From assembly GCA_017893485.1 (NCBI GenBank), contig CM030364.1, positions 245,781,818 through 245,845,817 on the forward strand: a stretch of DNA of 64,000 nt. Reading direction: 5' to 3'. Below the pieces are notes generated by a model. The model saw only the letters and a list, made by a program, of their open reading frames with translations, had not been told where the DNA came from and did not search any database. A program made the position numbers and the translations under genes. The DNA comes from Hemerocallis citrina. Taxonomy: Eukaryota > Streptophyta > Magnoliopsida > Asparagales > Asphodelaceae. Positions 12,073 to 23,114 of this stretch are shown here, in pieces (position 1 is the stretch's first letter; every line of letters begins with the position of its first letter).

Positions 12073-12895
12073 CCCCCCTGGGGGGTGGAGGAGGATCTTC
12101 CATGTCCTTTCTTACAAACCTGGAAAGTTTCCCTCTTTGAATAAGGGCTTCGATATCATCTTTTAACGCCCCACAGTCATCTGTGTCGTGGTCGTGGTCC
12201 CTGTGGAAGAGGCACCATTTTTCCATGTTCCTCTTTTTACCCGGAGTGTTCATCTTTGGAGGTGGTGGGAGAAGACCCTCTTTCTCGACCTCCATCAGGA
12301 TGGCTGAGACACTCGCATTGAGTGGAGTGAACTTCTCGAAGCTGGGAGAAGGGCGACGCTGACCTCCATTGTCTTTCTGGAGCTTCTTAGCTCCTTCTTC
12401 TTCAGCGCCCTTCTCTTAGTTCCCGGAGGACGATCCCTCAAGAGCGGGGCGGGTGAGAGCCTCCACCACTCGAATGTATTCTCACTCCTAAGCAAGAGTT
12501 CTGAGAAATCCCGATGAGGCTTCTTGGCAAGGGATGCTCTGAGGTTGTGTTAATGACGTTGGATTGGAAGGCAGCAGAGGCCACAGACTGGTCTAGGGAG
12601 GTGATGGATCAGGCCTCGACGGTGAAACGTTTAACATAATCTCTTAGCCACTCGCCCTTCCTTTGATGGAGCAATAGCAAAGAGGTGCTCGTCTTTTTAG
12701 TCCGACGTCTACTCATGAAATGAGTAAGGAAGAGCCCTTTGAACGGATCGAAGGAGAAGATGGAGGCCGGGGCTAGTCGTGAGTACCATTCTCTTGCAGG
12801 CCCCTTCAGCGTGGTCGAGAAAGTTTTGCAAAGAAGCGCGTCCGACGCCTGTTGGATCATCATGAAAGTTTTAAAACTCTCAATGAGGTGAGCAG
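12073..12895 (-). pseudogene. Gypsy gag, C-terminal two thirds
   Basis: Gag forms the particle that packages retrotransposon RNA. On the minus strand from 12895: HLIESFKTFMM, then LLCKTFSTTLKGPAREWYSRL and LHQRKGEWLRDYVKRF, the classic retrotransposon gag (UBN2-like) core. After a damaged stretch (12300-12600) comes CLFHRDHDHDTDDCGALK at about 12200, the short zinc-knuckle-like Cys/His segment at the end of Tat gag, and a Pro-rich end. Frameshifts near 12300 and 12600 break it. It joins the N-terminal part at 17070 across solo LTR C. Confidence 0.88.
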
Positions 12896-15800
12896 TGTAA
12901 TACCCTGCAAAATAGCATATGGCTATTTTTGCATAGTAAACTGTGCACGTTTGAGTATTGAACACGATTACATATTTTTCTAATATTTATCAATTTTAAT
13001 TGAGAGATTTCAGAGATATGAGCTGTTATGAACCCGATAAGACAGACTCGGGATATCTTCTCGATTAAACTGTGGATTTGTCCCGATTGTTTTGACCAGA
13101 CAATTTTTGGGAGAAAAATATAATTTCTATAAAACATATATTTTTATAGATTTTAAATTATATATATTGGTTATTTTTAAATTAAGCTAGTACTTGAATT
13201 GAATGGAATTGAGATTGTGCACTAGGGTTAGGGTTAGGGTATGGTGACCTAGGGTTCCTTGACCTAACCTAAGGTTAGGAACCCTAGCATCATATCATGG
13301 CTTGGATCTTGATGAAGATCCAATGGTGGAGATAATTCACCATGTGGTTTGACTTTTAAAGAGTGAGAAGTTTCCAAGAAACTTCCAAGAGTTCTAGAAG
13401 GTTTTTGTTGGCACTTAATCCACCCATTCATCTTTTCACCCATCCACCCTCCCATCTCCACCCTACACCTCATCATACTCCATCCTACCCCCACCTTCCA
13501 ATTCCGGCCTCATATAACCCCCCCCCCCATCTCATCTCACTCCATTTTCCAGACTCCATTCATTCTCCTCCTAACTTTCTTCATGTCCTTGTTCAAAAAA
13601 AAGAGAAGGAGAAGAAAATAACAGAGAGGTTTTCTTTGTAGTAGAGAATTGGTAATGGAGAAGAAGAAGTGTAGTAGGAGTTGTGGAGCTCCTACAAGAG
13701 CAAGGGTGTAAGCTTGAAGTGGAAGGAGCAATCAAGCTACAGGAGGAGTTTTCTTGCAAACTACGAGTGGGTGATCTCTCTCAACTCTAAAAATTTATTT
13801 TCTTGATGTGTATGTGAATTCTTAGCTTGAGATAGTGTTTGGAGAATTTTGACTTCCCTGTATAAGTAGAATGCTAAGAAAGATAGTTGTATGGTAGGAA
13901 CAACTCATTTTTATAAGCTTTTGTTAAGAAGCATACTTGTGAGGGTGAGTTTGGGAATTTCTTGCTCCCAAACAGTTCGGAATTTGGGGCACAAATTTTG
14001 AAAAATTGTTCTTATATGTATGTAGAGCATCCATGAATTTTTTTCATAATATTTGGAAGCAATTTGATATCCCAAATATTAGACCCAATCTCAGACAGTA
14101 ATTAGCCAAAATTGCTGCTGGCTGTGTGGAATTTGCTGTGTATTTCTGATTTTGTATCTCAGTGTAGCCTGGGTATTTTGAGCTGAAAACTTTTATGGAC
14201 AATCTTGTATGTGTCTACAACTATAGTCTTAAATTTCATAATTTTCCGAGGTTGTTTGATACCTCAAAAAAATTGCAGATGGTGACTGGTCTGGATAGTG
14301 GAACTGAAGCTGACTGTTGTTTTGAATGAGGTTCACATGACCATAACTACCTGTGTGTACATGATATTGCTATGAAGTTTTTGGAGTAGCTTGCAGTATG
14401 AGTCTATTTGATGATTATCAAATTTTATAATTTTTAGATATTATGTGATGAGGTTTCACAAATAAACCGTATACCATGGCAAAGACCCCTGTTGAAAGAG
14501 CAGCAGAAAATTTTGTTATGTTTAAGGAGTCATAACTCATTGTGTGATATGAATCTAAATAAAAGTTTTGGACAAAATGGAGTGGTATATGTGTGGCTTA
14601 AGAATTTCAAATTTCATGAACTTTGGACTTAAGGTTGATTTGTTATTGAATTTCAAAGAGAATTAGGTTCAGCCTAGTGTAAATCGACTAGTCTGCGAAG
14701 ATGGGAAATTCTGAATTATTTGTTAAGAATTTGGGAAATTGACCAACTAGAGATTTGTAGTAGAGATTCATAGCTTTCTAACCCAACTGGAATTTTCTAA
14801 TTCCAGTTTTTAAGTTGAAAGTTATAATTTTTCAAAGTTTATGGCAGATCCAGTCTAGTCGAGGCCCTGTTTATTGAAGAATCAATTTCTCCCTTGTTTG
14901 CGCACCTGATGAAATTTGGTGTTTTCGAGGACTTTAATGATTGAATCTGAGAATGTGTTCAACTAGGAAGTTGTAGTAGACACTCCCACCTTTCCATAGA
15001 ACTTGGAATCGAGTAATTTCGATGAGCGAGCAAATTTTTATGATGTTGGAAAGGTGCAGCGAGTGCATGAAGGAACGTACAAGCTGAGAGTGTATGAGGT
15101 TTTTATAGTGTCGAGATAACCGAATTTGAGGAAATGGTTAACTGGAGAGTTGTATACTAGGATATTATCTTTCCAGAATGGGATATATCAATCAATTCCG
15201 AATTTTGTGCTGAAGTTATGGTCGTTGCAAGTTAGCAACCAATTTTTCAGATTGACTTCAAACTTAAGTTAACTCGGGGACTTGAGTTCTTTAAAGAATT
15301 TGAAAGAGATGTCAACTGGGGGATTGTGGTAGAGGCTCCTAACCTTTTCGAAAACTTGTTTTGTTGGATTCCGATGAGTGTAGCTTGGGGCACAGCTACT
15401 GCTATTCTTGAATTCCTTTATTTGGACAAGTAATGAGGAATCCTCTGCATACCGCAATGTAATGATCATGAGCTATTGAATTTCAAAAGATGTTTTTAGC
15501 ATTTCATCTGGAACTTAGAAAAGTTTCTGTGCTTAGTACTCATGGTGGACATGAGTAAGTTGGGTTATAGCTCTGGTCAGGTTGTGATTGGTGTCTTGAT
15601 GCCCGAGTCTGTCGAGGGTCAGGGAATTTGTAATTATGTGTGTGCTTACCTTCATTTGAATTATATTACATCCTTGGGGCAACGTTGGACTACTCACTGA
15701 GGGTCACGGGCCGAGATTATTTGGTCGCTAACCTGTAAAGGTATTGGGAATCAGTGGATGTGATTTTCGTGATGATTGTTATTTTGACAGACCATTCAGG

Positions 15801-17064
15801 TTCGGCATTGATTGTTCAACACCGTGTATGATTTGAGTGACAACATATTTTTAGTAAACTGCATTGATTAGGTTTCCTTATTTTGTTTTGCTTGAAGACC
15901 GAATTGGTGTTAGGGGTGATTCCCTATAATCCGATTCGTTCTGAGAGTTGGCACTAGGTGGTGATGACCATGGGATTGTCTCTTCCTGTCATTAGGGATA
16001 CGTGCTGCGGTGCGTATCTTGTACTGTTGATTCGTGAAGTACCATGGTAAGAACGAGATGTCAATTTCCTGGTAGATAGGGGGTTTTAGACCTTCGAGGG
16101 TGTCATGTTCAACGTGGTGGACACGAACAGATCATATTGGATCTTCTGCATAATAAATATACTGTAGTGTATTTGTAGGTTCGTCACGGCTTTTGAGTGT
16201 GGTCCGGGCGCTGGGCACTAGTGGCAAACCGAGACACCACTAAGTGACTGCAGAATGGATGAGACCGATTAATCTACAATCTCCTCAGCCACGCTCTACT
16301 ATCAGGAACAGGAAGTGTGCAATAATAGAATGCATTGCATGGCGAGGGTTCGAATCCCTAAAACTGGAGAAACGGCTTGATCTGGGGACATGTAGTATCG
16401 GATGCATGTGTGTCCAGAGTCTCGCTGACATTAGATTAAGGCATCTGTTTCTGTACTCTTTGTTTTGTAATAGACTTCAGGTCATGGCATACACGAACAC
16501 TAGAAAATCAGGATACACGTTCTTTTTCATTCAAGATGAATTGTGGGTGTGATAGTTGGAGATCGTTGTTTTCTTATCAGCATTGCATCAGTAGAATTAC
16601 TGACTTGCCCACTTAATTAGGTACCTGGATACCGGGTCGTGAGGGCAGGAGAGCCAGGCCAGCAGGGCATCCAAGTGGGGCGGCTATGTACATGCCTATC
16701 ATTCAAGCGGGTACAGAAATATCAGAGTCACACAGCAGAAGGCTCAAGCCGAAGGGCAAGTCCCAGGGAGACAGATAGACCACTCAGCAGGATTTCGGCA
16801 GTAACCAATTGATTGCCGATCTGGAAGACAGCCGATAGCTCCGCAATAAGAGTTTGAATATTTTTGTAATCAGTTGTAATGAGTTTATGTAATTTGTATT
16901 CCTTGTTCAAGAACATGATAAGGATTGTAATTATTGATGTAATAATTCTATGTGGCAATAAAGGTTTTTTAATTTTCGTGTTATTTAAAGTATTGAGATG
17001 CATTTGAAGGCAAAGATTCTGGTTGTGTCACGGATGTCCGATGACGGGGATCCAGCGCATTACA
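12896..17064 (+). mobile_element. Solo LTR C (gypsy-type, about 4.2 kb)
   Basis: It starts TGTAATACCCTGC and ends GCGCATTACA. The flanking 5-bp duplication is degraded (AGCAG at 12891-12895, AGTGG at 17065-17069), but excising the element and one copy puts gag back in frame (SDPT then HLIES), which supports these borders. A TATA-like CATATAA at about 13511 lies 615 bp from the 5' end, matching the position in B. The rest (13640-16980) has no credible coding sequence. Weak similarity near 16565-16615 to the end of LTR D suggests related families. Confidence 0.78.
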
Positions 17065-17069
17065 AGTGG

Positions 17070-18022
17070 GGTCGGACTCCCCGTTGTATGACTCAAAATG
17101 AGAGGGCTTGAAGTTCTCTAGGATCGGTGCTTCCATTATGGTTCGGGAGAACGGAGGCCTGATGAGGCGGAAATTCCTCGCCCGTTGTTCCTCTTCTCTG
17201 TCAACTCGGCCAAGGCACCTCTCCATCTCGTGGAGACAGTGTAGACCGAATCTTTCCTTTGGTCATATCTTGCTGAGCCCTGAGACTCGTCCTCATGCGG
17301 AAGGGGAATGAGAGTGCGACGGTGATAGCTTGGGGCAGGCTGAGGACTGGGAGTACGACGTCGATAGCTTGGGGTAGGTTAAGGACTGGGTGCCCGCTGA
17401 TCGTGGTCGAGAACAACATTGAGGGCCCTCAGGACTGCTTCTTGAAATTGCTGAAACTCTGCCCTTGTGATAGGTGCCTCCCGCTCTCGGTGGTCCCGTG
17501 GGGCGGGTCGATTGATTGGAGAGCGGCTTCTCCTTTGACGACGCTGGGGTGACTCCTTTTGCCTCCTAGGAGAGTTGGATCTTCTGCGATCTGGTCTACG
17601 GGGGGGATTGGGCTCTAGGGGACCGGATCGCTGGACACCTTTGATGTTCACGACGGGGTATCCCGTCATGAGTCCGTATCTCATCTAAGCGGGTCCGAAG
17701 ATCTATCACATGTTACTAGTTGACAATAATGTGTCGAATATCCTTCGGCGTTGGGGGACTGTGAGAGGCCATGGAGTCAGACGAGGGATTATGTATTGAA
17801 ACATGGTCATGATTAGGAGGTTGCCCCTGTCGACTTCGGCGGCTGGGGCTGAGGTTGCCGAGGAAGGGGTCGTCCAGGCTGTGGTTGCTGGACGGGTAGA
17901 GACTGTTCAGGCTGTTGGACTTGCTGAGCGGGTTGAGGGGGGACCTCCTGGAATGGAAAAGGAGCAGGAGCATGAGTGGCTCTACGGTTAGAGACCGTCA
18001 TCTTCCTCTTCTTTGGAGGCAT
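17070..18022 (-). pseudogene. Gypsy gag, N-terminal part
   Basis: The start codon is at 18022 and opens MPPKKRKM, a basic cluster resembling a nuclear localisation signal, followed by a Pro/Gln-rich stretch (17990-17820), an Arg/Ser/Pro-rich basic region (about 17640-17460), an FQQFQEAVLRAL helix at about 17430, and then FKPSHFESYNGESDP at about 17100, which begins the conserved gag core. At least two frame breaks (about 17700 and 17380) are seen. The start lies about 70 bp after the primer binding site, as expected. Confidence 0.8.
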
Positions 18023-18070
18023 AGCTTAAACTACTTTCACTGATGAAATAGGGCTGGATTGCTTTTCGAG

Positions 18071-18090
18071 TTTCCCACAGACGGCGACCA
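18071..18090 (-). other. Primer binding site of the gypsy element
   Basis: On the minus strand, three bases after the 5' LTR end (18094), the sequence reads TTGGTCGCCGTCTGTGGGAA. This is the location and general form of a plant gypsy tRNA primer site. I do not assign the tRNA. Confidence 0.7.
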
Positions 18091-18093
18091 ATC

Positions 18094-18702
18094 TGTTGTT
18101 TTTGTTTTTTTTTGTGGGAGCAAACAGATGAATTTGTGGATTCTTGAAGGAAACAAGTAAGCAAACCTGTTGACTTTCACCGGCATTTTGACTGGTTTCT
18201 TTCCGCTGCCGTGAACCTGTAAAAAGTCCGATACACCGGGATGGATCCCGGCGACGAACCCTCCGACGCTCTTGTCAGTAATCTGAAAGATTACGAAAGA
18301 GATTTAGGTGGAAAAAGATTGATTACCTTGTTACGGTGGGGGGAGAGGGATATTTATAGTCGCCTTAGGAACCAGTTTCGAGATAAGGATAAATCTCTAC
18401 TTCCCGATGTTTATGAATAGGAAGAGAGTTTGATTCGTTTCGTGATAAGAGGGACATTTTAAACTGTCTCTTAGGGATAACCACGAATTTGAATTACTCT
18501 TTATCCATCTGGGTTGGTTTGTAGTGGGTTGCTATCCATACTCAGTAGGACAGATTCATTCTTGGGCTATTGGGCTTTGAAGGAAGACCCAGTTCCTAAT
18601 TCGGACCTGTTTGTAGGTGAAATTACCGCTTTACCCCTGAGAGCTTTGAGATTCGTGCCCGATTTGAACGATACCGATTTAATCCCATTTTTAGCCATAT
18701 CA
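18094..18702 (-). repeat. 5' LTR of the Tat-lineage element
   Basis: On the minus strand it begins TGATATGGC (18702) and ends CAACA (18094), about 609 bp. A TATA-like 'ctataaatatccc' lies at about 18345-18357 on the minus strand, about 350 bp from the start, followed by a pyrimidine-rich leader and a 'gtcggagggttcgtcgcc' block near 18250. The solo LTR at 45699-46285 has the same order of features and the same TGATATGG start. Confidence 0.82.
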
Positions 18703-19470
18703 GCAGTCATATTAACTTTTTTATTTATGTCATATTTTCTACGTCTCTCTTTGCGTTCATCAAGTTGTTGAGCTTATGATAGTTGACATAATTTAGTTGA
18801 TGATCTAATTTCCCGGTTATATTGCAATTCGTTTTCGTTTACTATTTCTATGTCATACACTCTATCCATTTTCCTTGATAGAAACAATGTGAACGTAAAA
18901 GTTAGCTTTATTATTAAATGAAAAAAACATAGGCTTAAATAGAACTTTCAGAATGTAAAAATTAATCGCTAATCTCTAATCTCTAATTTGTAAAAATTAA
19001 TCTCTAATCTCTAATCTATAATCTATAATTTCGAATATATACATTTTCTTTCTTGACAAATCATTGTTGATGGATATGATCGGTAGAACTAAGAAAAAAA
19101 CAATATAATTGAGAAAGCATAGAGAATATAAATAAATAATCTCTTCCAATTGTATTGCAGTCATATTAGCTCTTCTATTTATATCATATTCTCTACGTCT
19201 CTATCTGCGTTCATCAAGTTGTTGAGCTGCTGATAGTTAACGTATTTCAGTTGATGATCGAATTTCTCGGTTATATTGCAATGATCTTTCGTTTACTATT
19301 TCTATGTCATACACTCTACTCATTTTTCCTTGATAGAAACAATGTGAACGTAAAAGTTAGCTTTATTATTAAATGAAAAAAACATAGGCTGATATAAATA
19401 GAATTTTCAGAATGTAAAAATTAATCTCTAATCTCTTTAATCTCTCTGATATCTAATATATATCCCTCAG
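18703..19470 (-). repeat. Tandem duplication of an unidentified sequence, possibly a decayed coding fragment
   Basis: Two copies about 450 bp apart: 18703-19150, and 19160-19470 continuing after the L1 at 27063-27150. Both share 'cgttcatcaagttgttgagct', 'atgtcatacactctatc' and 'ttctttcttgacaaat'. On the minus strand both translate to a similar peptide (motifs YDIEIVNE, QYNREIRSST, AQQLDER, RRR.YDIN) despite stops, which suggests an old protein-coding piece. I do not recognise the family. The gypsy element inserted at the edge of copy 1 (GCAGT) and the L1 within copy 2. Confidence 0.7.
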
Positions 19471-19563
19471 CACCATCTTCACCTCCTCCGATCACCATTC
19501 TGACCTACCCCCAACTCCTCTCTGAGCACTATCCCTCCCCTACATCATCGCTGGCCTATCTCC

Positions 19564-22500
19564 TTGCTTTTTGCCCTCTCCCAACCTGCACCTCTTCCCG
19601 TTGTTTTGCCCTCTTTTCCCTTGGTTCTGGTTGGTGGACACTGCTCTTGCTCCTCTCCTTTTCTTCTTCTTCGTGTGTCTTCGGACCTTTTCACTTCATC
19701 CCTTATGTTGTCGGAACTAGAACTCCGTGGATGCGGACCCAATGAGAGGGTCCTCCACCACACGGCTGACCAAGACCAACCACTTCCTACTGCTGAAAAC
19801 CCTGTACCAAAACCCCATTTTCAGATCTATACCCCACCCCCTATTACTACCTCTGTCGAAATCCCAAAGGTGGATGCTAAGCATCGTCGCGTCGAGGGTG
19901 AATCCTCGGGGCTCAGAGTCACCGTCCCCCCTAAGCGGGCACATCGTAATGCACATCCTAGGCTTGAGGGGGGAGGCTATGTTCATCATCGCCCACGCGA
20001 TGAGGTGAGTTCGAGAGGACGGGCCCAAGGTGAGGGTCCTCCTACTGGCCAAGTATGGCGTAAAAGAACCCCCACGTCGGGCCGGCGTCATGCTCAACAT
20101 CGCCTTTACCACCTCAAAGGACTTCAAAGGGACGTTAACTGGGGAAGGTATGCATCAGAAAGGTACAGTGACTACCAACACCCTCAACACAGAGAATTAC
20201 AACACCCCCAAACCCACAATGAACATGGCGGCCAAATTTCCCCTCCTTCGCCTACTGTGCCAGGGCCACGCAACAAACCCCAACAGCTTACTTCACCACC
20301 CAACTCCCCCCACCAGCTAGCCCCAAGGAGGCCAACCCCAGACCACCCAGGGTCCACCGTCGATTGGGCCCAAAGAGGGGGACCACACGGTGGACCTGTG
20401 GAGGCTGAGGGTCTACCTCTGATTGGGGTAGAGGCGGAAGTATGGCAGGAAGTTAGTTACAAAAGAAAAAGACAATCAAAATCCCCATCGACGGTTACAA
20501 AAGAAAAAAAAATGCAACACAGAAGGGGCAAACGCAAACCGGTGCCATGCTTCAACTGCGGTGAGTTGGGACACTATCGGACGGAGTGCACCAAAGAAGT
20601 GCGCTGTCTACGGTGTTTGATGTGGGGTCATTTATCGTACAATTGCACAAACGTCGCTGCCTCAAACAATGACGAAGAAAGAAGTGTGTTCAGGGGGCGC
20701 TCGCCTGACAACCCAGCGTCCATCAAACTTGCCAACAGTCTCGCGGTGATTAAGTCGGAGGAAGCATGGTTGAGGAGGTGGTGCGCAGTGGCAAGAGTTA
20801 CCGCTGACAGACCTTCGGAGGCGCACATCCTCCAAGCGCTGAATGCGAGGTGGCCAATGAGGGCGGACAGGGATTGGGTTGTCAAGAGAATGGGCCCCTT
20901 ATTGTTTCTCGTCTCCTTCCCATCGCCTCAGAAGATGGTTGAGGTCTCCGGAGAGACCGTGGTGGACTTTGGGCATTTTAAATTGGATTTCGAAGCTTGG
21001 TCGCCGAGCTTCGGTGTCCGAAAAGCCACAGGGGGATAGCTACTGGGTTTGGGTGCACAACGTACCCCTTCACTTTTGGAAGAAGGAGGCCCTGCAAGAG
21101 ATGGTCTCCGACTTCGGCAATGTTGAAGAAATTGATGAGAAGACGGTTCGGAGGTCGGAGTTAGTTTCGGCAAGAATCTGGATCAGAAGTAGGGACATCG
21201 ATCTCATGCCGAGATTTGCTAAAGTTTACACTTTCGAGACCTCATACCTCATACGATTTGTCCTTGACAAACGTGCCAGCGACGAGGTTGGCCAAATTTC
21301 CATCACGTCCCCAGTACCTCCAGCCTCCCTCAGAGATGGAAGAAGCTACAAACAAGTGACTTCGCCGACGTGGGAGCTCTCTATTGATGGATCCCACGAG
21401 GTGGAGAGGGCGCATAGAGAGGTTATCAAGGCGGCGAGAGTGATGGAGGCACGCCAGGAGGACACTGTTGAGGGATCAGGGTATTCTGGGGCAAGGCGGG
21501 ACGCCGGTGGTCGACAGCAAGAGCGGACCAAAGGTTCCAACGACCAAGCGGCCAGAAGGCCAGATCTGGTAAACTTCTCGGCATCTAGGGTTTCTCTGGA
21601 TAAAGGCAACATGCAAGCTACCAAGTTAGGAAAGGGAGCGCTGCAAAGCAGTAAACTTTGGCAGGAGCCTACTGAAGGGCAGCCTGTGGAGGTGGGTAGG
21701 GATGCAGGGTTGGCAGGGTCCCAAGATGGCAATCAACAACATCGTTGCAGCAAGCTGGCTTCGGTGGTAGTTACAGACAAGCCCAACTCCGACAAAAAAA
21801 ACAAAAGACATGGCTCAGACTACCAAGGAGTGGGTGGAATCAGTGTGGAAAGCACCTAAGGGGCATAAAGCAGAGTCTTTAGGGTCAGGGTTTCAGATCT
21901 CAGAGGCTAATTTAGGAAAAGAGAAGGGGGGTGTACTGCTCGCTCACAGAGAGGAAAGCTCTGTGGGTACAGATGGTGGTGTTTCAGATCTGAGGTTGCC
22001 CGAAAATGGGGATAAAGCCAACATAGTGGAAGAAAGGCAAAAGGTTTTGGGCCTTAAGGAGTTAGAAGACGAAGATAATGGTTTGGCGCTCTCCGAAGCG
22101 CTTTTGCCGCCCTCAGCATCGAGACAAGAATTGTCTGCTGTCGCCGCTGTGGCTTCCACTACGTTGTTGCCACGTGGGAGGGGGGGGGTGAGCTCACCTC
22201 AAGCGACAGCGGAAGGGGCGTGTTGGAATTGGTGTCGAGCGATGCGCTGCACCGCGGCATATCTGGTGCCAGCGGTGTGGTGCACCGTGGAGGAAAGGGA
22301 TCTAGCAATTATGTGGTTTCTTATACGGGGGAGGTTGGGGTGCACATTATAGGAAGTTCTGGGCCTGTGGTGGAGACCAAGAAGCTTCTTGACGCGCCTA
22401 CTACAGGGATCTCTTCTGTATCGAACGAGCCAACAGTGTGTGGGCCCATCGAGGGGTCCGCAAAAGGTCGCATCGCGATTGTGGAAGTGCCTTCGTCGTC

Positions 22501-23113
22501 TTGTGGGCTCATTGAGGAGTTCACAAATTGTGAGGCATCTCCACAGGTTCTCAATCAGCACGCAGATAGTGAGGAGGACCTAGAAGGGCGTTTGGACCTG
22601 GACGTTGACTTTTCATTTACTGATGAGGAATCTGACGAATTAGAGTTTATTGCTGACACTCAAAAGGAGTTATTGCCAGAGATGGTACTGTCCACGTTAC
22701 CAGAGTCAGCCCCAGGATTCAGCACTAGATCGTCTCAAAGGACAGTGGGTTTTAGGGTGCAGCGGTCTCCTAAGAGGGCTCATGCGGAGTCCTTGGATGA
22801 CTTTCTGGAGAGAGCTACGGCCGCCAAAGCAGCTAAACACGTCAATGGAGGTACGAAAAATTTTCTTGCTAATATTTTAAATTTCATGTCAGACTCTGAA
22901 GTTTTTATATTAGCTACTACATGTGGTTTGGAAGTTTGTGATAAAGAATGCAATGCGTTTCTTCATAACAAAATGAGGGGTTGGGAATCTAAGAGGGCGA
23001 AATCTAGTGACCTTAAGGAATTAGGAACCATCTCCGGGGGGATTACAATCTCTGAGGGCGAAACCTGCCCGAATCCCTCACACAATGTTATCTCGGACAC
23101 GGTTCCCCAATAA
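19564..23113 (+). pseudogene. L1-1 ORF1, gag-like nucleic-acid-binding protein
   Basis: The first frame (19564-21039, 491 codons) has a Pro/His/Arg-rich basic N-terminus and two CCHC knuckles at about 20545-20650 (CFNCGELGHYRTEC and CLRCLMWGHLSYNC). A domain resembling plant DUF4283 follows and crosses a frameshift near 21030 into 20879-21859 (GDSYWVWVHNVPLHFWKKEAL). Two more frames (21810-22352, 22220-23113) carry an acidic Ser-rich tail ending with VFILATTCGLEV. L1-2 has the same order. The protein would coat LINE RNA. Frameshifts near 21030, 21850 and 22300 break it. Confidence 0.82.
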
Positions 23114-23114
23114 A

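Larger units (their letters stand above)
1..18702 (-). mobile_element. Tat-lineage Ty3/gypsy retrotransposon, 3' end off window, nested with three solo LTRs
   Basis: Read on the minus strand, the order is 5' LTR (18094-18702), primer binding site, gag, protease, reverse transcriptase, RNase H, a second RNase H, integrase and then a tandem-repeat 3' untranslated region that leaves the window on the left. The extra archaeal-type RNase H between the ordinary RNase H and integrase is the established mark of the Tat lineage (Tat, Retand, Ogre). Solo LTRs at 137-3634, 8025-12067 and 12896-17064 interrupt it. Several in-frame stops and a mutated protease show that it is dead. The right flank GCAGT (18703-18707) should be the target duplication; its partner lies outside the window, so it cannot be confirmed here. 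Confidence 0.9.

Noticed and set aside
16244..16552. Possible tRNA or SINE near a B-box-like GGTTCGAATCC (16347-16357)
   Set aside because: No A box at the right distance and no acceptor or anticodon stem can be formed; probably chance within solo LTR C.
16712..16740. Alternative right end of solo LTR C at 'cacacagcag' with AGCAG duplication
   Set aside because: The element would end in AC, not CA, and gag would not be restored in frame; the border at 17064 fits both better.
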